Positions 1-7,002 of a stretch of DNA of 15,680 bases are shown one piece after another. The notes under the pieces were generated by a model. It saw only the letters and a list, made by a program, of their open reading frames with translations. It was not told the origin of the DNA and did not search any database. How positions within the stretch are numbered: the stretch's first letter is position 1; each line of letters starts with the position of its first letter. Source of the DNA: an uncultured Flavobacteriales bacterium (GTDB lineage: Bacteria; Bacteroidota; Bacteroidia; Flavobacteriales; BACL11); NCBI GenBank assembly GCA_950069165.1, contig CATMIT010000029.1, positions 1 to 15,680 on the forward strand. The letters run 5' to 3'. The translations under genes were made by a program, and so were the position numbers.

Positions 1-32
1 TAAAAATTAATGAACATTACAATAACATGTAA
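1..32 (+). CDS. metH: Tail of the upstream part of metH, ending at an in-frame TAA
   Basis: In the frame of the next entry, bases 3-29 read KINEHYNNM before TAA at 30-32. From memory, the end of the cobalamin-binding domain of E. coli MetH reads AVKLDEHYEGPVVYVLDA. The match K-[IL]-[ND]-E-H-Y followed by [IV]-V-[HY]-V-L-D-A continues across the stop in one frame, so no frameshift is needed. These bases are therefore the 3' end of a metH reading frame that enters from outside the window. Only nine codons are visible, so the identification rests on this short match and on the MetH sequence just downstream. Confidence 0.6.
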   Translation, partial: KINEHYNNM

Positions 33-35
33 ATT

Positions 36-1130
36 GTGCATGTGTTGGATGCGAAAAAAGCAGTAGGAGAAACAAGTAAATTAATAGGTAAAGAACAAGC
101 AAATTTTAGAGCAGATGTTAATTCAGAATATGCTACAATTAAGGAAAATTATTTGAATAGAAAATCCAAAAAAGAATATGTCAGTATTGAAAAGGCCAGA
201 AAAAATGCGGTCGAAACGGATTGGGAAAAAGAAAATATTTTTCCTGTAAATCAGTTGGGTGTGCAAATTTTTGAAGACATTGACATAGCAACCATTCGAA
301 ATTATATTGATTGGACTCCTTTCTTTTTTACTTGGGAGATGCGTAAAAAATATCCTGCAATTTTGGAGGATGAATTTTTTGGCGAGCAGGCAAGGCAGTT
401 ATTGGATGATGCCAATACAATGTTAGACAATATCATTAAGAATAATTGGCTAGAAGCCAAAGCGGTTATTGGCTTATGGAAAGCAAATGCAGAAGGGGAT
501 GATGTACATTTATTTGAAAATGGCAACCAAATTACTACTTTTCATTTCTTGCGTCAGCAAGGGAAAAAGGGAAAAGCAAACAGATGTCTTGCTGATTTTG
601 TAGCGCCACTTACTTCCGAGAAACAAGATTATATGGGCTCTTTTGTGTGCACGGCAGGACTGGGAATTGAAAAGCAACTGGCTGTTTTTGAAAAAGACCT
701 TGATGATTATAACAGCATTATGCTTAAAGCAATTGCGGATAGATTAGCAGAAGCCCTGACCGAATATATGCATAAAAAAATCAGAAAAGAAATTTGGGGT
801 TATGCTGCTGATGAGGATTTTAAGAATGAGGATTTAATCAAGGAAGAGTATAAAGGAATTCGCCCTGCACCAGGGTATACCGCATGTCCTGATCATACTG
901 AAAAACTAACCATTTTTGAATTGTTAGATGCTGAAAATAGTATAGGGGTAAGCCTTACGGAAAGCATGGCTATGAGCCCAAATGCTACTGTAAGTGGTTA
1001 CTATTTTGCTCATCCTGAAGCAAAATATTTTAGTGTTGGAAAAGTGCAAGATGACCAAATAGTAGATTATGCAAAACGAAAAAATATAACAACTAAAGAG
1101 GCGGAGAAATGGCTCCGATCAAACATATAA
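36..1130 (+). CDS. metH: Methionine synthase (MetH), C-terminal AdoMet-binding reactivation part, separated from the rest by a stop codon
   Basis: Cobalamin-dependent methionine synthase moves a methyl group from 5-methyl-THF to homocysteine. Its C-terminal domain binds AdoMet and flavodoxin to reactivate oxidised cob(II)alamin. Visible are the end of the cobalamin-binding fold (VLDAKKAVG, residues 3-11) and then the whole activation domain: RNYIDWTPFF (88-97), LADFVAP (185-191), the AdoMet motif RPAPGY (276-281) followed by TACPDH, and the C-terminal SGYYFAHPEAKYF (320-332). The 364 aa cover about the last 30% of a normal MetH of roughly 1,230 aa. The only possible starts near the stop are GTG at 36 or 42, with no ATG in frame for about 100 codons and no obvious ribosome site. 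This could be a natural split, a pseudogene or a sequencing error. It lies 9 bp ahead of metF, a fitting partner. Family identity is certain; the gene's integrity is not. Confidence 0.88.
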   Translation: MHVLDAKKAVGETSKLIGKEQANFRADVNSEYATIKENYLNRKSKKEYVSIEKARKNAVETDWEKENIFPVNQLGVQIFEDIDIATIRNYIDWTPFFFTWEMRKKYPAILEDEFFGEQARQLLDDANTMLDNIIKNNWLEAKAVIGLWKANAEGDDVHLFENGNQITTFHFLRQQGKKGKANRCLADFVAPLTSEKQDYMGSFVCTAGLGIEKQLAVFEKDLDDYNSIMLKAIADRLAEALTEYMHKKIRKEIWGYAADEDFKNEDLIKEEYKGIRPAPGYTACPDHTEKLTIFELLDAENSIGVSLTESMAMSPNATVSGYYFAHPEAKYFSVGKVQDDQIVDYAKRKNITTKEAEKWLRSNI

Positions 1131-1139
1131 AATGAAACT

Positions 1140-2093
1140 ATGAAAGTAACAGAACACTTAAAACAAGCAAAACAAACCCTATTCTCTTTTGAGATTTTGC
1201 CGCCCCTTAAAGGGACAAGCATACAATCTATCTATGATTCTTTGGATCCTTTAATGGAGTTCAATCCTCCTTTTATTGATGTAACTTATCATAGGGAAGA
1301 AGTAGTTTATAAAAAAAGAGAAAATGGATTGCTTGAAAGACATGCAGTAAGGAAAAGACCTGGAACAGTTGGCATTTGTGCCGCAATAATGAACAAATAC
1401 CAAGTAGATACTGTTCCTCATATTATTTGTGGTGGCTTTAATCAAGAAGAAACAGAAAACGCATTGATTGATTTGGATTTTTTAGGGGTTGGAAATGTAT
1501 TAGTCATTAGGGGCGATCCTATTAAATCAGAAACTTATTTCTCACCAGAAATTAATGGTCATAGTTATGCTTCTGAATTGTTAGCACAAGTGGATAATTT
1601 GAATAATGGAGTTTATTTGGATGAGGAACTTATAAATTCTGCACCTACTGATTTTTGTATTGGGGTGGCTGGTTATCCAGAAAAACATTTTGAAGCACCC
1701 AATATGCGTTCAGATATTCATTTCTTGAAAAAGAAAGTTGAGGCAGGTGCCGATTACATTGTTACACAGATGTTTTTTGACAACCAAAAATATTTTGATT
1801 TTGTAGAAAGGTGCAGAAAGAATGACATTAATGTTCCAATAATTCCTGGATTAAAACCAATTGCTACAAAAAATCAGCTTACACTTTTGCCACAACGATT
1901 TTATTTGAACTTACCAGAACAGTTGGTAGAACAGCTTATTAAGTGTAAAAATAATGATGCCGTTCGGCAAGTAGGAGTGGAGTGGGCAATTCAGCAGTGT
2001 AAAGAATTGATAGACTTTGGTGTACCTTGTTTGCATTTCTATACCATGGGAAAGTCAGATAATGTACAAAAAATAGTCGGTAGTTTGGTTTAA
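1140..2093 (+). CDS. metF: 5,10-methylenetetrahydrofolate reductase
   Basis: MetF is a cytosolic flavoenzyme that reduces 5,10-methylene-THF to 5-methyl-THF, the methyl donor used by MetH. The 317-aa product has the family's usual length plus a small extension. It shows the N-terminal FSFEILPP (15-22) with the conserved catalytic-type Glu18, DVTYHRE (47-53), NVLVIRGDP (119-127), AGADYIVTQMFFDN (202-215) and IPGLKPI (235-241), all in the order expected of the TIM barrel. The gene starts 9 bp after the metH stop, so the two are probably co-transcribed. An ATG at 1132 is out of frame, leaving 1140 as the start. Its stop overlaps that of the converging ABC ATPase gene by 4 bp. No regulatory site is visible inside the window. 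Confidence 0.96.
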   Translation: MKVTEHLKQAKQTLFSFEILPPLKGTSIQSIYDSLDPLMEFNPPFIDVTYHREEVVYKKRENGLLERHAVRKRPGTVGICAAIMNKYQVDTVPHIICGGFNQEETENALIDLDFLGVGNVLVIRGDPIKSETYFSPEINGHSYASELLAQVDNLNNGVYLDEELINSAPTDFCIGVAGYPEKHFEAPNMRSDIHFLKKKVEAGADYIVTQMFFDNQKYFDFVERCRKNDINVPIIPGLKPIATKNQLTLLPQRFYLNLPEQLVEQLIKCKNNDAVRQVGVEWAIQQCKELIDFGVPCLHFYTMGKSDNVQKIVGSLV

Positions 2094-2791
2094 GTAGTTA
2101 GGTTTCTGAAATGATTTTCCAAATCTAAACCTTCTTTTTGTAAGTCAGCAATTTGTTTGTCATCTACAATCTTTCCTTTACTGATAATGATGATTCTGTT
2201 ACACATTTTATCTACTTCTTGCATAATGTGTGTGGAAAGTAAAACGGTTTTGTCTTTTCCTACTTCTTTTATTAGGTTACGGATTTCTATTAATTGATTA
2301 GGATCTAGTCCTGTGGTAGGCTCGTCTAAAATTAAAATTTCAGGATTATGAATAAGGGCTGCTGCCAAACCCACTCTTTGCTTAAATCCTTTGGAAAGTT
2401 CCTCAATTTTCTTGCTTTGTTCAGTGCTCAGTCCTGTTTGCTCAATAATTTCAGAAATACGATTTTTAAGATTGTTAATCTTGTAAATTCCCCCAACAAA
2501 GGAAAGGTATTCTTTTACATACATATCCGTATAAAGGGGGTTGTTTTCAGGTAGATAGCCAATTTTGGCTTTTACCAAAAGGTCGTTTTCCTGTGTGTCC
2601 AAATCACAGACTTGCACTTTGCCACTATCTTGCTGTAAATAGCAACAGATGATTTTCATAAGGGTAGATTTACCAGCTCCATTTGGGCCTAAAAAACCAA
2701 CCACTTCTCCTTTTTTTAAGGAAAAGGAAATATCAGTAAGCACTTGTTGCTTTCCGTAAAATTTATTGACTTTATTGATACTTATTGACAT
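2090..2791 (-). CDS. GldA-like ABC transporter ATP-binding protein, short form
   Basis: This is the ATPase subunit of an ABC transporter, expected to sit on the inner face of the membrane with a permease that is not encoded here. It has Walker A GPNGAGKST (35-43), a Q-loop region YLPENNPLY (79-87) where Glu replaces the usual Gln, a signature LSKGFKQRV (132-140), Walker B ILILDEP (152-158), the D-loop GLD (161-163) and the H-loop His188. From memory, wording such as YLPENNPLY, the LSKGF-type signature and STHIMQEV is very close to gliding-motility GldA and related Bacteroidota proteins. Those are about 300 aa. This one has 233 aa and ends soon after the ATPase core with LENHFRNLTT, so a C-terminal stretch of about 65 residues is absent. 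A strong promoter lies immediately upstream. The ABC ATPase call is certain; equating it with GldA is tentative. Confidence 0.9.
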   Translation of the reverse strand: MSISINKVNKFYGKQQVLTDISFSLKKGEVVGFLGPNGAGKSTLMKIICCYLQQDSGKVQVCDLDTQENDLLVKAKIGYLPENNPLYTDMYVKEYLSFVGGIYKINNLKNRISEIIEQTGLSTEQSKKIEELSKGFKQRVGLAAALIHNPEILILDEPTTGLDPNQLIEIRNLIKEVGKDKTVLLSTHIMQEVDKMCNRIIIISKGKIVDDKQIADLQKEGLDLENHFRNLTT

Positions 2792-2795
2792 GGGG

Positions 2796-2825
2796 CAAAT
2801 GTAGAATAATGTATTAATGTAGCAA
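2796..2825 (-). promoter_or_regulatory. Bacteroidota-type promoter of the ABC ATPase gene
   Basis: On the minus strand TACATTTG (2803-2796) matches TAnnTTTG exactly, and a TTG (2825-2823) lies 19 bp upstream in the -33 position. The -7 box ends only 4 nt before the ATG at 2791, so transcription may start at or next to the start codon. Confidence 0.6.
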
Positions 2826-2901
2826 TATGAAAATTAAAATTATCTTCTTTTCCTTTTAGAATTTGTAGAGAACTTACTTTATTCGAGATAACATTTTTTA
2901 G

Positions 2902-2909
2902 TATGTTTG
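2902..2909 (+). promoter_or_regulatory. -7 promoter element of the alpha/beta hydrolase gene
   Basis: TATGTTTG matches TAnnTTTG exactly and ends 22 nt before the ATG at 2932, leaving room for a leader of about 15-20 nt. No convincing TTG is seen at the -33 position. Confidence 0.5.
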
Positions 2910-2931
2910 TGTTTAACTAACATGCCATCCT

Positions 2932-3849
2932 ATGCGAATAATTATTTACATGCTAATTTTTATTTTATGTTCTTGCCATTCTGATAAGAAACAATACGAA
3001 TATATTGAAAAAAATCAGGCGTTTAGAAGTTCTGTAAAGTCAGGAAATTTTATGGAAGTGAGTAATGGGTTTACCTATTATGAATATTTGGATAATAGGA
3101 AAAAGCAAACTATTGTATTGGTACATGGTTTTTCAGTACCATCTTATATTTGGGATGTAACTTATAAAGAGGCTATAAATAGAGAGTATAATGTTTTAAG
3201 GATGGATTTATTTGGAAGAGGAAATTCTGATAATCCAGATGCTATTTATAATAATAATTTATTTGCTAATCAAGTTATAGAACTAATGGATTCTTTGCAA
3301 ATTAGAGATAATGTTATTTTGATTGGTCTATCTAATGGAGGAGGAGTGGCATCTCAAATTGCAAATAATATTCCACAAAAGATTAAGGAAATTATTTATG
3401 TTTCTTCTTCTGGATTTAAGGAGTTAACAAATCTTGATGATAGAAAAATAGTAACGGATGAAGAGATAGAATATTTTATTTTAGAAAAATTTCCTAGTCT
3501 TGCAAAAGGTCAATTGGAAGATTTTTATGATTCTACACAATTTGAAGGTTGGGATGCAAAGTATGAAGAGTTATTAAAATATAAAGGTTTTGCAAAAGCA
3601 TTACTTTCAACTGCTAGAAATAGGGTTTCCTTAGATTTAATACATATAAAAATAAGAAAATCAAACATTAAAACTTCTGCTATTTGGGGGGCAGATGATT
3701 CTGTTGTTCCTTTTAAAGTGGTAGAAGAAAGAATTAAATTATTATTACCAAATATGAAAAACTATATTCTTGAAGAATGTGGCCATCTACCACATATGGA
3801 ACAGGAAGAAAAGTTTAATGATTTATTATTTAATCAGATCTTAAAATAA
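2932..3849 (+). CDS. Alpha/beta-fold hydrolase, predicted lipoprotein
   Basis: The 305-aa protein starts with a short lipoprotein signal peptide: Arg2, a hydrophobic stretch, then a lipobox-like LCSC with Cys15 as the likely lipidated residue. It should therefore be anchored in a membrane, facing the periplasm or the outside. The rest is a complete alpha/beta hydrolase: the oxyanion-hole region LVHGFS (63-68), DLFGRGNSD (92-100), the nucleophile elbow GLSNGG with Ser134, the acid in WGADDSVVP (Asp256 likely) and CGHLPHME with His285. All three triad residues are present, so it is probably active. The substrate cannot be told; esters or lactones are possible. It stands alone, diverging from the ABC gene and converging on the secreted phosphodiesterase gene with a 4-bp gap. 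Its codons look even richer in A and T than those of neighbouring genes, which is a visual impression only. Confidence 0.9.
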   Translation: MRIIIYMLIFILCSCHSDKKQYEYIEKNQAFRSSVKSGNFMEVSNGFTYYEYLDNRKKQTIVLVHGFSVPSYIWDVTYKEAINREYNVLRMDLFGRGNSDNPDAIYNNNLFANQVIELMDSLQIRDNVILIGLSNGGGVASQIANNIPQKIKEIIYVSSSGFKELTNLDDRKIVTDEEIEYFILEKFPSLAKGQLEDFYDSTQFEGWDAKYEELLKYKGFAKALLSTARNRVSLDLIHIKIRKSNIKTSAIWGADDSVVPFKVVEERIKLLLPNMKNYILEECGHLPHMEQEEKFNDLLFNQILK

Positions 3850-3853
3850 AATT

Positions 3854-5593
3854 TTACTCAATAATTATCTTCTTTTCTACACTTCCATTATCATACAGAT
3901 AAAAAAGTGTGGTGTTGTTTGTAGTTTTTGTAGTTCTTCCCAATACATCTGTGATTTTAATAAGACCTTTAGGTTCACCATCAATTTCCTCTAACATTGT
4001 ACTTGTGCAATTGGGGATTAAACTTATACCATCCAATTGCCAATTATTATCTATCGGAACACATAAATGTGTAAGTGCCGTAACAGGGACATCTGCAATT
4101 CTTGGTGTATTTGTGTAATCGTAAATCCATGTAGAATCAGGTGAATACCATGTAGAATTATTAATCGTTCCATTTGGTATCCCAAATCCTCCCCAATAAT
4201 CCATAGCTATAGTACCGGTGCCTTCATTTAATTTCCAATATCCAATAAGATTATTATAATCAGGATGATTGATATCTAAATGACTGCAATGCCAAGATTG
4301 AATATTTTGATTATTTATCAAAGTGTTCCAAACCCTTACTTCTGCTATGGACCCATTGTAGGCATAACTTTGATTAATATCCATCCCAAAAAACAGACCA
4401 GCATTAGTTGTAATATTTCCAACTGATGAAATATCAGCAGAATCTAAAAGGATGCCATCTTCATACATTTTCATATATCCGTCCCTATCAAAACTAACAC
4501 TAAGGGTGTGCCACTGGTTATCCGCTATTAATCCACCAGTATTGATGTCGGCACGATTTGCTCCATCACCAATATTAACTTTCCATTCGGGTCCTGATGG
4601 GTATTTAAATGAAAAAACAAAACCAGCATTATTCCCTGAAAACCAGTCTTTATTTCCAATAATAGCCACATCTCCTGTGGTATTTGTACGCACTCTGCAC
4701 TCAATTGTAAAATCCTGATTAGTCCCAAAATTATATGTAGGATTTGAAGGTACTTGTACATAATCATCAACTCCATCAAATTGCAATTCAGTTGTATCGG
4801 CTAAGCAATTGTAAACACTATCAAAAATCAAACTACTATCTTTTCGGATAATATTTTGAGTAATAGAATTGCCACTTGCTATTACTACCACATTCTGATG
4901 TTCAATACTTGTACCTCCATGAGAAGTACCAACACCACCATGATCACTTGTAATAAGCACAAGCCAATCTTCATTGGCATAATTTGGGCGTTGGGAAATA
5001 GATTGCATTATAGGAGCAAGAAAAGCATCTACCCCTTCAATTGCTGTAATATATTGACTCACAATTGGCGAAAACCCATAAGAATGACCTTCATGATCCA
5101 CATCATCAAAATGAAGAAACATCATATCCGGATTGTTTGCAGAGAGATAATTACAAGCTTCTAAGCTTACATCTGCATCTGACGAAACATTGAGTTTGTA
5201 ATCGGCATAATTCTGAACAATATAATCATTTATAGGATCCCAATTACAAATAGAAACTGTATGTAAGTTAGCATCAAAATCCTCAATACGTTTGAAAAGA
5301 GGAGGGTAATTGGTATAATCTGTACCAACAAAACTATTATCTACCGACAAATGCTTATGGGACCATACCCCACATAATATTGCCGACCAACCTGGTCCAC
5401 TTATAGTGATATCATCATTTAATGCATCTGGGCTATATACACCATTTACTATTAGATTATCAATTGTTGGTGTATTTGCCAATTCAAGTGCATCTGCTCT
5501 GCAGCCATCAATACCAATAAGTAGTACTTTTTTTATAGTTTGTGCATTAATACATAAAGGCAAGAAAAGTAATATAAGTAGTAGTTTTTTCAT
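3854..5593 (-). CDS. Secreted alkaline-phosphatase-superfamily phosphodiesterase with LamG-like domain and T9SS sorting domain
   Basis: The protein has 579 aa. A signal peptide (residues 1-18, ending INAQ) is followed by a type I phosphodiesterase/nucleotide pyrophosphatase-like domain (about 20-260). Metal-ligand motifs are IGIDG (Asp29), DVDHEGH (Asp166, His170), TSDHGG (Asp217, His218) and TSHGG (His225). The nucleophile is probably Thr63 or Ser65 in the TISGPGWS stretch. Residues about 268-430 form a LamG/concanavalin-like domain, beginning LQFDGVDDYVQVP and including WHTLSVSFDRDG. The end has the LFYxYDxGxVEKxIxIE pattern of a T9SS cargo signal. The enzyme is expected to be exported and attached to the surface or released, cleaving a phosphodiester or phosphomonoester. 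The LamG part may bind a glycan. Substrate and exact EC class are unknown. Its start overlaps the previous gene's stop as ATGA, so translation is probably coupled. Confidence 0.88.
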   Translation of the reverse strand: MKKLLLILLFLPLCINAQTIKKVLLIGIDGCRADALELANTPTIDNLIVNGVYSPDALNDDITISGPGWSAILCGVWSHKHLSVDNSFVGTDYTNYPPLFKRIEDFDANLHTVSICNWDPINDYIVQNYADYKLNVSSDADVSLEACNYLSANNPDMMFLHFDDVDHEGHSYGFSPIVSQYITAIEGVDAFLAPIMQSISQRPNYANEDWLVLITSDHGGVGTSHGGTSIEHQNVVVIASGNSITQNIIRKDSSLIFDSVYNCLADTTELQFDGVDDYVQVPSNPTYNFGTNQDFTIECRVRTNTTGDVAIIGNKDWFSGNNAGFVFSFKYPSGPEWKVNIGDGANRADINTGGLIADNQWHTLSVSFDRDGYMKMYEDGILLDSADISSVGNITTNAGLFFGMDINQSYAYNGSIAEVRVWNTLINNQNIQSWHCSHLDINHPDYNNLIGYWKLNEGTGTIAMDYWGGFGIPNGTINNSTWYSPDSTWIYDYTNTPRIADVPVTALTHLCVPIDNNWQLDGISLIPNCTSTMLEEIDGEPKGLIKITDVLGRTTKTTNNTTLFYLYDNGSVEKKIIIE

Positions 5594-5594
5594 T
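5559..5594. repeat. 36-bp direct repeat, copy 1 (signal-peptide start of the phosphodiesterase gene)
   Basis: This stretch matches 5954-5989 at 34 of 36 positions. On the minus strand it covers the ATGA junction and the first codons, encoding MKKLLLILLFLP. It matches its partner more closely than codon-level similarity would require, which suggests a recent duplication or gene conversion of the gene start. Confidence 0.75.
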
Positions 5595-5988
5595 GTATAT
5601 TAATTCTTTCAAGCTGCTTCTGTTTTTCGTTTTTTAGCTCAAGAATATAAATTCCAGACTTTAATGAATCTTTTGGTAGTGTTGTTTCTGCATTTATCTT
5701 CTCGGTTTGCCATACTACAATACCTGATATAGTTCTTAATGTTAGTGTAAACTCTTTAAAGTTCTTGGATATTACAGATATATTGTTTAAATCTTTGAAA
5801 GGTTTAGTAGATACATTAAGTGCAACATCCGAATTATAATATTCTTCAACAGCAGTTGCCAAATCTGATATAGGATATTGAACACCCTGATTAAAAATAC
5901 CAGTAATTACCTTGAAAGCTCCTGAAACGGGCGTCTGTCCAAATCCAATCATTGGCAAGCAAAGTAATATGAGTAGTAGTTTTTTCAT
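5590..5988 (-). CDS. Small secreted protein with a T9SS sorting domain
   Basis: The 132-aa protein has a signal peptide of about 18 residues (MKKLLLILL then CLPMIGFGQ) and a short middle part of about 45 residues with no motif I recognise. The C-terminal ~65 residues look like a classical type A T9SS sorting domain: a beta-rich segment with LRTISGIVVWQTE (84-96), SGIYILELKN (111-120) and a basic end ERINIQ. It is probably exported and surface-attached, with a very small cargo part. It is the middle gene of a three-gene operon with ATGA overlaps at both ends, so it is unlikely to be spurious. It could be the remnant of a longer secreted protein or a small structural or inhibitory partner of its neighbours. 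Function is unknown. Confidence 0.78.
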   Translation of the reverse strand: MKKLLLILLCLPMIGFGQTPVSGAFKVITGIFNQGVQYPISDLATAVEEYYNSDVALNVSTKPFKDLNNISVISKNFKEFTLTLRTISGIVVWQTEKINAETTLPKDSLKSGIYILELKNEKQKQLERINIQ

Positions 5989-5989
5989 T
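5954..5989. repeat. 36-bp direct repeat, copy 2 (signal-peptide start of the small secreted gene)
   Basis: Partner of the copy at 5559-5594, differing at two positions. It encodes MKKLLLILLCLP on the minus strand and includes the ATGA overlap with the upstream gene. Confidence 0.75.
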
Positions 5990-6953
5990 CTATTGTTATT
6001 CTTTTCTCTACTGTTCCATCATCATAGATGTAAAAGAGAAGTTGATTTTCAGTTGCTTTTTGTATTTTCCTTCCAAGTAGATTTGTAACTCGTATTACTT
6101 TTCTATTTGTATTTATTTCAGAAATTGAAGTAGTATTTGGACAATAATTTCCATCTGGTAATAATTGTGGTAATTTGTATTGAGGGTTAGTAACAATTGA
6201 ATACATGCTTGTATCAGTATTTTGAAAAAGGGCAGGAGTGCACAAATCCCACTCATCAGCAATACCACTGCAAACAGTAGAAAGCGCACCCATATTTGAG
6301 GCAATACACCAATACATATATTCCATTGCCATGCACTCATAATCGCAAGTTTGGTCGTCATAAGTGTACCAAGCGCTACTTGGATAAGGATTTGGAATAG
6401 CAAGGAATTGTCCGCCTCTTGCAATATCCATGGCATTACTCATTAATGAAGAGTTAGGCTGTAAATCAAAAGTAATAGAATAAATATCCAAATGTCCGCA
6501 AGCATTTATGGTGTGCAAAATTTCTTCCAAACTGGCATCATAACCCCACAGGGTCGGGTTGTTTGGGTCAATCTCATTCTTGTACAAAACCGCTCCTCCG
6601 CAATCCTGAAAATTGTTGTAAAAAGTATTTTCCACCGGAGAACCCTCATAAGCAAAAAGTGGCATAATGGTATTATTAGTAATTAGTGCATTTTTTAAGT
6701 TTTGATCATCCACAATACCATCTTCATCATTGTCCAAAAGTTCTGCAGCAATGGCTGCTGCATGCAAAACTTTTGCATTTGGAATACTGCTTTCTGCATA
6801 TATAGGAAGTGTGCCTAAAACATCCACATATTTCCCAAAACCTCCAAGTGCAGGATCGTTTGGATTTGGGTTAGGGTCAATGGTAAAACAAACTGTGTTT
6901 TGCGCAATTCCTAAAAATGGAATAGTGCAAAAAAGAATGAGCAGTTGTCTCAT
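5985..6953 (-). CDS. Secreted protein of unknown function with DxDxDG loop, EExxH motif and T9SS sorting domain
   Basis: This is the first gene of the secreted three-gene operon, 322 aa long. The signal peptide (1-18) ends GIAQ. Residues 74-83 read DNDEDGIVDD, a textbook calcium-binding loop with Asp74, 76, 78 and 82 in place. Residues 143-154 contain EEILHTINACGH; Glu144-x-x-His147 with His154 could bind a metal. Further on come DYECMAMEYMYW (204-215) and DEWDLCTP (233-240). There are eight cysteines in the mature part. The end (about 282-322) has LLGR and the LFYIYDDGTVEKRITIE pattern of a T9SS sorting domain, matching the end of the phosphodiesterase two genes on. From memory this resembles a conserved secreted family of unknown function. 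A metallopeptidase role is only a guess, since the canonical HExxH is absent. Confidence 0.8.
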   Translation of the reverse strand: MRQLLILFCTIPFLGIAQNTVCFTIDPNPNPNDPALGGFGKYVDVLGTLPIYAESSIPNAKVLHAAAIAAELLDNDEDGIVDDQNLKNALITNNTIMPLFAYEGSPVENTFYNNFQDCGGAVLYKNEIDPNNPTLWGYDASLEEILHTINACGHLDIYSITFDLQPNSSLMSNAMDIARGGQFLAIPNPYPSSAWYTYDDQTCDYECMAMEYMYWCIASNMGALSTVCSGIADEWDLCTPALFQNTDTSMYSIVTNPQYKLPQLLPDGNYCPNTTSISEINTNRKVIRVTNLLGRKIQKATENQLLFYIYDDGTVEKRITIE

Positions 6954-6966
6954 AATTAATTTTTGG

Positions 6967-6974
6967 TAAATATA
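6967..6974 (-). promoter_or_regulatory. Candidate -7 element of the secreted three-gene operon
   Basis: TATATTTA on the minus strand is one base off TAnnTTTG and ends 13 nt before the ATG at 6953. It is the only promoter candidate for the operon, because the other two starts lie inside the preceding genes. No -33 TTG is evident. Confidence 0.35.
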
Positions 6975-6989
6975 AGTAATTTATAATCG

Positions 6990-6997
6990 TATTTTTG
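6990..6997 (+). promoter_or_regulatory. -7 promoter element of rsgA-dtd
   Basis: TATTTTTG matches TAnnTTTG exactly and ends 5 nt before the rsgA ATG at 7003, suggesting a leaderless or nearly leaderless message. The nearest upstream TTG (6963-6965) is 24 bp away, slightly far for a -33 element. Confidence 0.5.
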
Positions 6998-7002
6998 TAC
7001 CA

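Noticed and set aside
30..32. TAA reassigned to an amino acid, explaining the split metH
   Set aside because: TAA ends several other genes here (metF, rsgA, the ABC gene), so a changed code is excluded. Local readthrough cannot be ruled out but has no supporting signal.
1132..1134. ATG 8 bp ahead of the metF start
   Set aside because: It is in a different frame from metF, which begins at 1140.
4856..5164. 102-codon open frame on the + strand inside the phosphodiesterase gene
   Set aside because: It is antisense to a well-supported gene, rich in His, Ile and Thr in an unnatural mix, and has no promoter element or family resemblance.
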